Source: a bacterium | GTDB lineage: Bacteria > CAIJMQ01 > JAADFP01 | Length of the DNA stretch: 13,580 bases | Direction: 5' to 3' | Assembly (NCBI GenBank): GCA_027021085.1 | Contig: JALUVB010000035.1 | Coordinates: 1 to 13,580, forward strand | Part shown: positions 6,367-13,580 of the stretch, piece after piece | Numbering within the stretch: position 1 is the stretch's first letter | Layout: each line of letters begins with the position of its first letter | Position numbers and translations under genes: made by a program | The notes under the pieces: model-generated | What the model saw: only the letters and a program-made list of their open reading frames with translations | The model's database searches: none | Told to the model about the DNA's origin: nothing

Positions 6367-7541
6367 GAGATAAGGGATTTTCTCTTGCAGTGGATGTAGG
6401 AACTTCCAAAACCGTGGCTTTTCTCATATCCGGGGAAGAGGAGATTTACGTGGGGGTAGCTCCCTCCCAGGGGATGAATATGGGTAAAATAGTTGACCTG
6501 GAAACACAGGCTGAGAGTATAAAAGAGGCAATAGAGCGCATTTCCTCTCCCTCCCTGCCCGATTCTCTTACCCTGGGTATATCGGGCGGGGTTTTCCATG
6601 TAAGAAAAGAAACCACTACCCTGGAGATTGACTCTTCTGACGTCGAGATAACCGAGAAAGAAATCAAAAAGGTGCTCTCCATGGCGGGTGAAAAGGCCAA
6701 ACGGGGCAGTGGATGGGAGGTTATTCATACTATCCCTCTTACCTACCAGGTGGGAGAGGTATCCGAAGTGGTTAATCCCCTGTATATGGAAGGAAAGAAC
6801 CTAGATACGGAAGCTATGGTTATTCTCACCCTTTCCACTACCCTGGATAATTTTATTCGTTGTGTAAACCGGGCTGGATTCAAAGTGGATAGGATTGTTT
6901 TTTCCCCTTATCCCCAGAGCATATACATCCCGCACGCGGAAGAGAAAAACTTGGGTGTGGCTGTAGTAGATATAGGAGAGGGGACCATAGAGATATGTGT
7001 GTTTCGGGAAGGCAGAATTGAAGAAATAAAAGTGCTGCCGAGGGGCGGGAAGGAGCTTACCCGCATGTTAGCTTCGCGGTTGCGCCTTACCCTCTCTGAG
7101 GCAGAAAGGATAAAGAAAGAAGAAGGGGTGTGCCTCAGGTATCTTTCGGAGCATCGTCCTGTAAAGGCAAAAGGCTTGAGAAAAGAGGTGACTTTCTCCC
7201 AGTGGGAGGTGGCAGAAATCCTGGAGGAAGGGGTGGAAAAGCTACTCAGAGAACTTTCTGTTATTCTTAGGCCCTATCTTGCACATCTTTCTGCCGGATT
7301 TATTCTTACGGGTGGTTCTTCTAACTTGAAAGGAATTGATGAATTCTTTGAAGAATTTTTCAACTTGCCTGTACGGGTATCCCATCCTCCGGGTACTGTG
7401 CTGCCTTCGCTTCCTGAATATGCTTCTGCCTGGGCCCTTATGGAATTTGTCCGCAGAGAGAGCCCGGATAGTTATTCCATTCCCCCCCGTTTTCTCAAAC
7501 CTTTTTATATACTATTGAACTGGATAAAAGAAAAGATATGA
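6363..7541 (+). CDS. ftsA: Cell division actin-like protein FtsA (divergent)
   Basis: An actin/Hsp70-fold ATPase of 392 residues that anchors FtsZ to the membrane. Visible motifs are phosphate-1 AVDVGTSKT (9-17), the 1C domain (about 84-165), the FtsA-like segment VIHTIPLTYQV...VNPLYMEGKNL (120-147), phosphate-2 DIGEGTIEI (203-211) and the adenosine motif ILTGGSSNLKG (314-324). The C-terminal [17 protein letters not shown] can form the amphipathic membrane-targeting helix. Phosphate-2 departs from the usual DIGGGTTD at two positions (G to E, T to I), which may weaken ATP hydrolysis. AGGTGA lies seven bases before the ATG. The gene overlaps ftsQ by ATGA and overlaps the ftsZ-like gene by ATGA. 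FtsA identity is well supported by order and size; biochemical competence is less certain. Confidence 0.88.
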   Translation: MRDKGFSLAVDVGTSKTVAFLISGEEEIYVGVAPSQGMNMGKIVDLETQAESIKEAIERISSPSLPDSLTLGISGGVFHVRKETTTLEIDSSDVEITEKEIKKVLSMAGEKAKRGSGWEVIHTIPLTYQVGEVSEVVNPLYMEGKNLDTEAMVILTLSTTLDNFIRCVNRAGFKVDRIVFSPYPQSIYIPHAEEKNLGVAVVDIGEGTIEICVFREGRIEEIKVLPRGGKELTRMLASRLRLTLSEAERIKKEEGVCLRYLSEHRPVKAKGLRKEVTFSQWEVAEILEEGVEKLLRELSVILRPYLAHLSAGFILTGGSSNLKGIDEFFEEFFNLPVRVSHPPGTVLPSLPEYASAWALMEFVRRESPDSYSIPPRFLKPFYILLNWIKEKI

Positions 7542-8515
7542 CTTTTGAACTGGAATTATCTACTATTTCCGGGATAAAAATCCTGGGATTGGGAGGGGCA
7601 GGGGTAAATATACTGAAAGCTTTCCAGGAGCTTTCTTTAAATGGCCTGGAACTTATTGCCCTGGATTCATCCCCCCTTTCTCTGGAAGGAATAAGCCTTC
7701 CCTACAAGGTGCAGCTCAGCCGGGGAGAAGGCAGAAAGAAAGGAAGTCTGAGTCTATTGAGAGAAGAATTGTCTCCTTACCTGGAGAATGCCGAGATTGC
7801 TTTGATAGTCTCCGGTCTGGGAGGGGAAACCAGCGCCTTATATCTCCCTCCCCTGACCAGAATCCTGAAGGACCTGGGTATTTTAACTATTGCTGTGCTT
7901 CTTTTCCCCTTTCATTTTGAAGGGAAAATGCGCAGAAACAGGGCGGAAAGCATCAAAGAGAGCTTAGGGGAAAGCGCTGATGCCATATTGGTTTTCCCGA
8001 ATGAGCATTTTTACCAGTTGTATCCCAATCTTCCTCTGGCGGAATTTTTCTCCCGGGTGAACTCCACGATTTGCGATGTGGTAAATGGCCTGCTTGAACC
8101 AATGCTTTACCCTTCTCTTATCAACCTGGAAGTCAGCACCCTGCGCCGGATTCTGGAAGGGGCGGGAGAGGTAATGATAGGATGGGCGGAAGAGAGCGGG
8201 GAAAAGCGTGCGTTGAAGGCAATAGAAAAAGGTTTTAACTCTATGGGCTGGAAAAAGGAGGAATCCAGGAAGATTAAAAGACTGCTCATAAGTATTGCCG
8301 GCGGGGAGGATCTCACCATCCAGGAGGTATCAAAAATATGTGAGTCTCTGACTTATCGGGTATATCCTGAGGCAGACATTGCCGTAGGCACAGTGACGAG
8401 AGAAAATTTTAGAGGTATAATAAGGCTGACTTTCTGCGGAATTAAGTCTTTGGGGAGCAAGCTTTCCCCTAAACCGCTTATAGAAGAAAGGAAAACGCTA
8501 TGGGAGAAGATTTAA
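7538..8515 (+). CDS. Divergent FtsZ/tubulin-superfamily protein with degraded GTPase motifs
   Basis: A 325-residue FtsZ homologue in the normal ftsZ position. Recognisable parts are T1 GLGGAGVN (17-24), the strand-loop [20 protein letters not shown] (113-132), [10 protein letters not shown] (147-156), Asn175 aligned to the guanine-contacting Asn of E. coli FtsZ, and the helix-to-C-domain segment PSLINLEV...[13 protein letters not shown] (192-233). Key losses follow. The tubulin signature GGGTGTG reads GGETSAL (95-101). The T3 loop is replaced by a basic stretch, SRGEGRKKG. The T7 catalytic NxDxxD reads NLEVST (196-201). The protein ends without a linker or an FtsA-binding tail. Nucleotide may bind, but polymer-stimulated hydrolysis is unlikely. 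It overlaps ftsA by ATGA with no strong Shine-Dalgarno and overlaps glyA by 16 bases. I give no symbol because a canonical ftsZ may exist elsewhere. Homology is firm; function is inferred. Confidence 0.85.
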   Translation: MTFELELSTISGIKILGLGGAGVNILKAFQELSLNGLELIALDSSPLSLEGISLPYKVQLSRGEGRKKGSLSLLREELSPYLENAEIALIVSGLGGETSALYLPPLTRILKDLGILTIAVLLFPFHFEGKMRRNRAESIKESLGESADAILVFPNEHFYQLYPNLPLAEFFSRVNSTICDVVNGLLEPMLYPSLINLEVSTLRRILEGAGEVMIGWAEESGEKRALKAIEKGFNSMGWKKEESRKIKRLLISIAGGEDLTIQEVSKICESLTYRVYPEADIAVGTVTRENFRGIIRLTFCGIKSLGSKLSPKPLIEERKTLWEKI

Positions 8516-9738
8516 AAGTTGTTGACCCCCAGATTTATCACTCCATAAAAAATGAAGAAGACAGGGAAATGAACAACCTGGTTCTTATTGCTTCAGAAAA
8601 TTACACTTCCCGGGCAGTAAGAGAAGCACAGGGCTCCATTCTTACCCACAAATACGCGGAAGGCTATCCGGGAAAGAGGTATTACGGAGGATGTGAATAT
8701 GTGGATGTAGTGGAAAAATTAGCCGTGGAAAGAGCCAAGAAACTCTTTTCCTCTCCCCACGCGAATGTACAGCCTCACTCGGGGAGTCAGGCAAACATGG
8801 CTGTCTATTTCTCGGTGATGAATCCGGGCGATGTTCTCCTGGGAATGGATATTTCTTCCGGTGGGCATCTCACGCATGGACACAGGGTAAATTTCTCCGG
8901 AAAAGTATTTCGTCCATGTTTCTACGGGGTTAGAAAAGAGGATGAACTTATTGATTTTAACGATGTGGAGGATAAAGCCAAGAAATATCTTCCCCGCATT
9001 ATCGTATGCGGTGCAAGTGCATACTCTCGTATAATAGATTTCAAGACTTTTCGTGAGATTGCCGACAAAGTAGGAGCATACCTCCTGGCGGATATTGCTC
9101 ATATAGCGGGTGAAGTGGCTGCCGGCGTGCATCCTTCTCCTTTCCCGCATGCTCACTTTGTTACTACTACTACTCATAAGACATTGAGGGGGCCCAGGGG
9201 AGGGCTGATTATGTGTAAGGAAGAATTTGCCCATGCTATTGATACCATGGTGTTTCCCGGTATCCAGGGTGGACCGCTCATGCACATTATTGCAGCCAAG
9301 GCAGTATGTTTAAAAGAAGCCCTCTCAGAAGACTTTAAAGAGTACCAGAAACAGATAGTAAAAAATGCGCGGCTTCTGGCAAATTTGCTCCGGGAGAAGG
9401 GATATAGAATAGTAAGCGGAGGCACGGATAATCATCTCTTCCTGGTCGATTTGAGGGCTAAAAAAATGACCGGCAAAGAAGCAGAAACAATGCTGGGAAA
9501 GGCAGGCATAAGTGTAAATAAAAACACCATTCCCTTTGACCCTCTGCCTCCTGCTTTAACCAGCGGGATAAGAATCGGCACGCCTTCTATTACTACACGG
9601 GGGATGAAAGAAGAAGAAATAGAAATCATAGCCAATTTAATAGACGAGGTGCTGTCTCACCGGGGGGAAGAGAAAATTTTAGAAAAAGCAAAAAAGGAGG
9701 TGAGAGAATTGTGCGAAAGGTTTCCTGTTTCTTTTTAG
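8500..9738 (+). CDS. glyA: Serine hydroxymethyltransferase
   Basis: A PLP enzyme that interconverts serine plus tetrahydrofolate with glycine plus 5,10-methylene-THF in the cytoplasm, supplying one-carbon units. It is a standard length at 412 residues. Family signatures are clear: LIASENYTS (29-37), [13 protein letters not shown] (52-64), [11 protein letters not shown] (93-103), [14 protein letters not shown] (196-209) with Asp198 and His201 for PLP, and [14 protein letters not shown] with the Schiff-base lysine at 227. The C-domain ends with [15 protein letters not shown], typical of bacterial GlyA. AAAGGA precedes the ATG at 8500, which lies inside the end of the ftsZ-like gene. Coupling of a one-carbon gene to division genes is unusual but may simply reflect operon growth. 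No key residue is missing. Confidence 0.96.
   Translation: MGEDLKVVDPQIYHSIKNEEDREMNNLVLIASENYTSRAVREAQGSILTHKYAEGYPGKRYYGGCEYVDVVEKLAVERAKKLFSSPHANVQPHSGSQANMAVYFSVMNPGDVLLGMDISSGGHLTHGHRVNFSGKVFRPCFYGVRKEDELIDFNDVEDKAKKYLPRIIVCGASAYSRIIDFKTFREIADKVGAYLLADIAHIAGEVAAGVHPSPFPHAHFVTTTTHKTLRGPRGGLIMCKEEFAHAIDTMVFPGIQGGPLMHIIAAKAVCLKEALSEDFKEYQKQIVKNARLLANLLREKGYRIVSGGTDNHLFLVDLRAKKMTGKEAETMLGKAGISVNKNTIPFDPLPPALTSGIRIGTPSITTRGMKEEEIEIIANLIDEVLSHRGEEKILEKAKKEVRELCERFPVSF
9694..9703 (+). promoter_or_regulatory. Strong Shine-Dalgarno AAGGAGGTGA inside the end of glyA
   Basis: This is a complete anti-16S match, seven bases before GTG at 9711, embedded in glyA codons for Lys-Lys-Glu-Val-Arg. It supports the GTG start of the secreted-protein gene and indicates independent, efficient initiation there. 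Confidence 0.75.
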
Positions 9739-10526
9739 TATTCAGCCTGTTGTTAATCACCCTGCAGTTATATCCTGCTGAAGAAAAATTTGGCTATCAG
9801 CTGGTAAAGATGAACGACAAGATAGCCATGGTAAAGCTATTTTCAGAAGGATACAGCTACCGGATTCTACCGGAGGTTTTCAGGATAGGGAGCTATCTTG
9901 CTTATTTTGCCGCACAAGATTTTACCAATAAAGAGGAAATGACTTTAAAAAGGTTTGACGAGGTTAAGGTGGTAATGGATGAGGAAAACCAAAAAGGAAT
10001 AAAAATAAAATTTGTCTTACAGGACCAGGAGCAGCGGGATATTACTGATTACGTGCTTGAGACAAACCTGGAGATAAGAAAAGGCTATCCTGGTTTGGTT
10101 CTGGTCTCCAAACTTAGGTACATAGGAGAAGGTAAAGCAGAAGCAGGTTTCAACTGGGGATTCAGTGACCACTTTAAATACTATGTGGTTCCAGAGGGCA
10201 GAAAGGTCAGGGCATTTACTATAGTAAGAAAAGGTCTGCTCTCGGGCAGGTCCATGAAGATAGGAAAGGGTGCATATCCCTGGGTATGGTTTACTGACGG
10301 AAAAGGCAAGGGATTGGGCATGATAACCGATGGCATGCTGGTGGCGGGAGTTCTGGGGGGAGAACTGCAGGTGGGGGTTAGCGATGTCCCTCCCAAGAAG
10401 AAGCTTGCTTCAGGAGAAAGTATGGATGTAATCTTCTTCCTGCTTCCTACCATGAAAGGCTACAAACCGGTAAGGAAGATGTTTGAAGAGACGAAAGGGG
10501 TTCGCTGGGAGACAGATAAATGGTGA
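9711..10526 (+). CDS. Secreted protein of unknown function
   Basis: I do not recognise this 271-residue protein. It starts with a clear Sec signal peptide: basic MRK, then a hydrophobic run to about residue 21, and a likely cleavage site after LYPA before EEKFGYQ. No lipobox is present, so it should be released into the periplasm or outside. The mature part is rich in alternating beta-strand patterns (for example [28 protein letters not shown]) and aromatic residues ([17 protein letters not shown]), suggesting a beta-sandwich, possibly of galactose-mutarotase type; that is inference only. The GTG start has an excellent Shine-Dalgarno and overlaps glyA by 28 bases. It overlaps the next membrane-protein gene by 7 bases, so the pair probably acts together at the envelope. 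Confidence 0.75.
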   Translation: MRKVSCFFLVFSLLLITLQLYPAEEKFGYQLVKMNDKIAMVKLFSEGYSYRILPEVFRIGSYLAYFAAQDFTNKEEMTLKRFDEVKVVMDEENQKGIKIKFVLQDQEQRDITDYVLETNLEIRKGYPGLVLVSKLRYIGEGKAEAGFNWGFSDHFKYYVVPEGRKVRAFTIVRKGLLSGRSMKIGKGAYPWVWFTDGKGKGLGMITDGMLVAGVLGGELQVGVSDVPPKKKLASGESMDVIFFLLPTMKGYKPVRKMFEETKGVRWETDKW

Positions 10527-10906
10527 AAAGTAAAGAGTATAAAAAAATCATGCTGAGGAGCCTGCTCTGGCCAGGCTGGGGGCACCTGTATGCAGGGGAA
10601 AAGAAAAAGGGGTGGATCCTTTTTACCTTGACGCTTATAGGCCTGGTTCTCCTCGCCTGGGGGGCACAACTGTGGTTATTCCCCCAAGGTGCAGCAGTAA
10701 AAGAGAAAGAGGTAAATATAGATGAAGAGGGAATAATCCTGGATGAGGAGGTTGACCTGGAGGCAACCGAGGAAGTATCCTCTGCTATTCCTCCTCCTTC
10801 ACCGCTTTCCATTGTACTGCTACTGGTGGGGCTGGGAGTACCTTTCTGGACAGCCCTTTACGGGATAAAGGATAGCAGAAGGCTTTCTGTAAAGAAGGGA
10901 GTGTGA
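10520..10906 (+). CDS. Small two-helix membrane protein with PGWGHLYAG motif
   Basis: A 128-residue protein. The basic N-terminus is followed by LWPGWGHLYAGEKKKG (16-31), a motif common in small DUF5683/TM2-like membrane proteins of unknown role (family resemblance only). The first transmembrane helix spans about 31-54 and the second about 95-115, with a basic tail. Positive-inside logic places both ends in the cytoplasm and the acidic loop 55-94 outside. That loop contains KEVNIDEEGII (63-73), matching 7 of 11 residues of KEVPVNDEGII in the lipoprotein encoded next door. A GGGAG lies eight bases before the ATG, and the gene overlaps the upstream secreted-protein gene by 7 bases. Function is unknown. 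Confidence 0.75.
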   Translation: MVKSKEYKKIMLRSLLWPGWGHLYAGEKKKGWILFTLTLIGLVLLAWGAQLWLFPQGAAVKEKEVNIDEEGIILDEEVDLEATEEVSSAIPPPSPLSIVLLLVGLGVPFWTALYGIKDSRRLSVKKGV

Positions 10907-10912
10907 GTTATC

Positions 10913-11026
10913 ATGAGATGGTGGCTGGTAATAATGTTGTGCCTGTTAATTCTTGCCGGTTGTGTTGCTGTTCAGAAAGAAGTACCCGTGAATGACGAAG
11001 GTATCATCAAGGAGACAAGCAAGTAA
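10913..11026 (+). CDS. Tiny lipoprotein (37 residues)
   Basis: The short frame encodes a 37-residue precursor: basic/aromatic start MRWW, hydrophobic core to residue 14, then lipobox LAGC with Cys17. Signal peptidase II cleavage would leave a 20-residue peptide after the lipidated cysteine. The mature peptide includes KEVPVNDEGII (22-32), which resembles a segment of the preceding membrane protein. The ATG lies 6 bases after that gene's stop, with GGAG 11 bases upstream. The stop codon sits inside a short AGTAAGC/AGTGAGC heptamer remnant, so the C-terminus may have been set by repeat insertion. The lipobox and shared motif make me believe the gene despite its size. Its role is unknown. Confidence 0.6.
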   Translation: MRWWLVIMLCLLILAGCVAVQKEVPVNDEGIIKETSK

Positions 11027-11175
11027 GCAGTGAGCCGGGTTTTCTCCTGAGGTAAATCGGGAGCAGCGGGAAACTATCGCTGTTCACTTGCCTGCTTCTT
11101 CCCCTCTGTAATCTTACATCTTGCCTGAAAACCCGGTCCCGGAATGCCCCGGGAAACATGGTATAATTTAGCTGG
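11027..11175. promoter_or_regulatory. Intergenic region before ispF
   Basis: 149 bases with no gene. It opens with a heptamer remnant (AGTAAGC, AGTGAGC). Then come GGTAAATCGGG and GGGAAAC, also found before murB, an imperfect inverted match (GCAAGT...ACTTGC around 11018-11093), ATCTTGCCT at 11118-11126, and a hairpin at 11137-11154 (TCCCGG, 6-base loop, CCGGGA) that occupies the -35 zone of the promoter. No intrinsic terminator with a T-run is visible for the upstream operon. Confidence 0.5.
11159..11167 (+). promoter_or_regulatory. Extended -10 promoter for ispF
   Basis: TGG-TATAAT is identical to the element before murB, and the flanking TTTA is shared as well. The hexamer ends only 8 bases before the ispF ATG, so the expected transcription start falls at or within two or three bases of the ATG. 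There is no Shine-Dalgarno between them, so the mRNA is probably leaderless. Confidence 0.65.
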
Positions 11176-11658
11176 ATGGAACTGAGAGTAGGGATAGGAA
11201 TAGACATTCACCCCTGGGAGCGGGGGCGGGATTTTTACCTGGGGGGGATAAAACTCCCTTATCCCCTGGGTCTTTCCGGACACTCGGACGGAGATGTTCT
11301 CATACATGCCCTTATGGATGCCCTCCTGGGAAGCTTGGGATTGGGGGATATAGGGGAATACTTTCCACCTTCTAAGAAGGAATTGAAAAACATTTCTTCC
11401 ATTAAACTCCTTAAAGAAGTGATGCAAAAGGTAAAGGAAAACGGGGGTAAGGTAGTAAATGTTGATGCTGTGGTTATGATGGAAGAGCCCATGATTCTTG
11501 CTTACAAGCCTGCCATGAAAGATGTCCTATGCCGGGAACTGGGAATATCTTCTTCCCGGGTCAACATAAAAGCAACTACTTGCGAAGGATTGGGGTTCGT
11601 GGGCAGGAAGGAGGGAGTAGTCTCTGTAGTTACTGTAATGGTCAGGAAAGATGACTAA
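11176..11658 (+). CDS. ispF: 2-C-methyl-D-erythritol 2,4-cyclodiphosphate synthase
   Basis: IspF cyclises CDP-methylerythritol 2-phosphate to MEcPP with release of CMP, in the MEP route to isoprenoids; the enzyme is a trimer. At 160 residues it has the usual length. The zinc ligands are visible as GIDIH (Asp10, His12) and His44 in GHSDGDVLIHALMDA. LGDIGEYFP carries the next conserved block, and NIKATTCEGLGFVGRKEG holds the C-terminal signature with the TT.E..GF.GR pattern. The first 12 residues match the family start closely, so the ATG at 11176 is secure even though it has no Shine-Dalgarno and lies just after a -10 box. It overlaps polX by 8 bases. Confidence 0.96.
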   Translation: MELRVGIGIDIHPWERGRDFYLGGIKLPYPLGLSGHSDGDVLIHALMDALLGSLGLGDIGEYFPPSKKELKNISSIKLLKEVMQKVKENGGKVVNVDAVVMMEEPMILAYKPAMKDVLCRELGISSSRVNIKATTCEGLGFVGRKEGVVSVVTVMVRKDD

Positions 11659-13378
11659 TGTAGAAATTGCCAGGATATTTTCTGAAATTGCCGACATACT
11701 GGAGATAAAAGAAGAGAACCCCTTCAAAGTGAGAGCCTACCGGAAAGTTACCCAGCTTCTGGAGAGCCTTCCGCAGGAAATAGAAGAAATCTACAAAAAG
11801 GGGGAATTGTATAAACTCCCCGGGGTAGGGCAGAGTATAGCAGAAAAAATTACAGAGATAATTGAGACAGGCAGGCTGAAATATCACCAGAAGCTTAAGG
11901 AAGGCGTTCCTCCGGGTCTTTTGGAAATGCTGCGTATCCCGGATATGGGGCCAAAGACCGTGGCATTAGTGTATAAAAAACTTGGGATTTCCACCCTGAA
12001 AGAGCTTGAAAAAGCGGCCCGGGAAAAAAAGTTGAGAAATGTTTACGGCCTGGGGCCAAAGACAGAGGAGAATATACTTAAGGGTATGAAGCTGGTAAAA
12101 GAAAGAAAAGAGCGTATTCCTCTGCACGAGGCTTTGGTGCTGGCAGAGGACATAGTAAAAAAATTGCAGGAGGCGGGAATTGTGGAAAGGATTGCCTACT
12201 GCGGAAGTGTAAGGAGGAGGAGAGAGACGATAGGCGATGTTGACATACTGGCCACTTCCCCGCATCCGGCAAGGGTGATGGATATATTCACCTCCTTGCC
12301 CCGGGTGGAAGAAGTGCTGGCAAAGGGAAGCACGAAATCCAGCATCCTGGTAGGAGAAGGGAGACAGGTGGATTTAAGGGTGGTGGAACAGGAGAGTTTC
12401 GGGGCTGCACTTCACTACTTTACCGGCTCCAAGGCTCACAATATCAGGATAAGGGAATTGGGAGTGAGAAAAGGCTTAAAGATAAATGAGTACGGTGTTT
12501 TTGTGAAGAAAGGAGAAAAAGAGGAAAGGATAGGGGGCAGAGAAGAGGAGGATATTTTCCAATCCGTAGGCCTTCCCTATATTCCTCCCGAGCTCAGGGA
12601 AGATTGGGGGGAGGTTGAAGCTGCCCAGAGAGGTGAATTGCCCAGGCTTGTGCGGATGGAAGAAATAAAAGGAGACCTTCACATTCATACCATGTGGAGC
12701 GACGGTGCGAACACGGTGAGAGAAGTAGCTATTGCCGCTCGCGAGAAGGGTTATGAGTATATCGGCATCTCTGATCATTCCCAGAGCCTTAAAGTGGCCG
12801 GGGGAGTAAGCAAAGATAGTTTCTTTCAAAGGATACGGGAAATCCGCGCCGTGGATGAAGAGATGCCGGAGATAAAGGTGCTGGCAGGAACGGAAGTGGA
12901 TATTCTTCCCGATGGCACCCTGGATTACCCGGATGAATTTTTAAGAGAATTAGATGTAGTTATAGCTTCTGTACATTCCAACTTCAAACAGGAAGAAGAA
13001 AGCATGACTAAAAGGATTATGAAGGCAATGGAAAATCCTTTTGTGGATATAATAGGCCATCCCACGGGAAGATTGCTGGGAGAGAGGGAAGCATACAGGA
13101 TTAATATGGAGAAACTACTGCATCATGCTGCTAAAACCGGCACAGCCATGGAGATAAATGCCTATCCCGACAGGATGGACCTCAAAGACACCCATGTACG
13201 TATGGCAAAAGATATGGGAGTTAAGTTGGTTATTGGGACTGATGCGCATCATTTGTTACAATTGGAGTGGATAAAATACGGGGTATGGGTAGCCAGAAGA
13301 GGCTGGCTGGAGAGTAAGGATGTGCTTAATACTCTCGACTTCCCTGATTTTTTCACGCGTTTAAAGAAAAGGAGCTGA
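11651..13378 (+). CDS. polX: DNA polymerase/3'-5' exonuclease PolX (family X plus PHP)
   Basis: A 575-residue bacterial PolX, the normal length. Domains in order: helix-hairpin-helix region (about 1-145, with [12 protein letters not shown] and [12 protein letters not shown]), nucleotidyltransferase palm (about 155-310, [17 protein letters not shown] with Asp196 and Asp198, and third Asp241 in RQVDLRVV), then a PHP domain (340-575). All expected PHP metal ligands are visible: HIH 344-346, Asp351, His376, Glu415, His442, His470, Asp531 and His533, so the exonuclease or AP-endonuclease activity should be intact. The likely role is gap-filling in base excision repair. ATG 11651 overlaps ispF by 8 bases, with AGGA close upstream. 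Its partners ispF and the sugar dehydrogenase are not functionally related in any obvious way. Confidence 0.95.
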   Translation: MTNVEIARIFSEIADILEIKEENPFKVRAYRKVTQLLESLPQEIEEIYKKGELYKLPGVGQSIAEKITEIIETGRLKYHQKLKEGVPPGLLEMLRIPDMGPKTVALVYKKLGISTLKELEKAAREKKLRNVYGLGPKTEENILKGMKLVKERKERIPLHEALVLAEDIVKKLQEAGIVERIAYCGSVRRRRETIGDVDILATSPHPARVMDIFTSLPRVEEVLAKGSTKSSILVGEGRQVDLRVVEQESFGAALHYFTGSKAHNIRIRELGVRKGLKINEYGVFVKKGEKEERIGGREEEDIFQSVGLPYIPPELREDWGEVEAAQRGELPRLVRMEEIKGDLHIHTMWSDGANTVREVAIAAREKGYEYIGISDHSQSLKVAGGVSKDSFFQRIREIRAVDEEMPEIKVLAGTEVDILPDGTLDYPDEFLRELDVVIASVHSNFKQEEESMTKRIMKAMENPFVDIIGHPTGRLLGEREAYRINMEKLLHHAAKTGTAMEINAYPDRMDLKDTHVRMAKDMGVKLVIGTDAHHLLQLEWIKYGVWVARRGWLESKDVLNTLDFPDFFTRLKKRS

Positions 13379-13380
13379 GT

Positions 13381-13580
13381 ATGGAGATAAGTATCATAGG
13401 TTCAGGACATGTAGGATTGGTAACCGGAGCCTGCTTTGCAGAATTGGGTAATAGCGTGGTTTGTGTGGATAATGATGAGAGAAAAATAGAAATTCTTAAA
13501 AAGGGAGATGTCCCTTTTTATGAGCCTGGATTAGAGGAGATAGTAAGGGCAAACGTGGGAGAAGGAAGGCTGAGATTTGC
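13381..13580 (+). CDS. UDP-glucose/GDP-mannose dehydrogenase, N-terminal part (cut by window edge)
   Basis: Only the first 66 residues are inside the window. They show the NAD-binding Rossmann start [21 protein letters not shown], an acidic residue ending the second strand (CVDND) and the family block [16 protein letters not shown]. These are diagnostic for UDP-glucose 6-dehydrogenase/GDP-mannose dehydrogenase enzymes, which oxidise nucleotide sugars for surface polysaccharide synthesis. The YEPGL wording favours UDP-glucose dehydrogenase, but the substrate cannot be fixed from this fragment. GGAG lies six bases before the ATG, which is two bases after the polX stop, so the gene is in the ispF-polX operon. 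Confidence 0.9.
   Translation, partial: MEISIIGSGHVGLVTGACFAELGNSVVCVDNDERKIEILKKGDVPFYEPGLEEIVRANVGEGRLRF

Noticed and set aside
6324-6728. 134-residue frame antisense to the ftsQ/ftsA junction
   Set aside because: Overlaps two well supported genes and shows no domain or translation signal.
8719-9285. 188-residue frame antisense to glyA
   Set aside because: It is the mirror of highly conserved glyA codons, has no Shine-Dalgarno or recognisable domain, and its length follows from glyA codon use.

Overview
The window reads as chromosomal DNA from an uncultivated, probably Gram-negative bacterium that I cannot place to phylum. The gene set is bacterial: peptidoglycan synthesis (murB), division (ftsQ, ftsA and an FtsZ homologue), MEP-pathway isoprenoid synthesis (ispF) and a lipobox lipoprotein. 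Coding strands are purine-rich, with frequent ATA (Ile) and AGA/AGG (Arg) codons. That codon pattern is often seen in thermophiles and deep-branching lineages, but it is only a hint.

Layout. Positions 1-697 hold no gene. They are packed with short repeats: period-7 arrays, small hairpins and a common dispersed bacterial hairpin repeat. Positions 698-4656 are a minus-strand operon: a UvrD/PcrA-type helicase, a membrane site-2 protease and an aminoglycoside-phosphotransferase-fold kinase. Positions 4657-4835 are a divergent promoter region with near-symmetric extended -10 elements facing both ways. Positions 4839-11026 are a plus-strand run in which nearly every gene overlaps the next: murB, ftsQ, ftsA, an ftsZ-like gene, glyA, then three envelope genes of unknown function (a secreted protein, a two-helix membrane protein and a 37-residue lipoprotein). 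Positions 11027-11175 are a second promoter region. From 11176 follow ispF, polX (polymerase plus PHP domains) and the start of a UDP-glucose/GDP-mannose dehydrogenase cut by the window edge.

The most interesting gene is the FtsZ homologue at 7538-8515. It sits where ftsZ is expected, directly after ftsA. It keeps the glycine-rich T1 loop and the putative guanine-contacting Asn, but the tubulin signature has decayed to GGETSAL. Both acidic T7 positions are changed (NxDxxD reads NLEVST), and the C-terminal linker and FtsA-binding peptide are missing. It may bind nucleotide but is unlikely to hydrolyse GTP in the usual way. The FtsA beside it also has an altered phosphate-2 motif. Together they suggest either a specialised second FtsA/FtsZ pair or an unusual division machine.

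Other points of note are the heptameric repeat arrays, matched extended -10 promoters (TGGTATAAT) before murB and ispF with a probable leaderless ispF mRNA, and a peptide motif shared by two adjacent envelope proteins.
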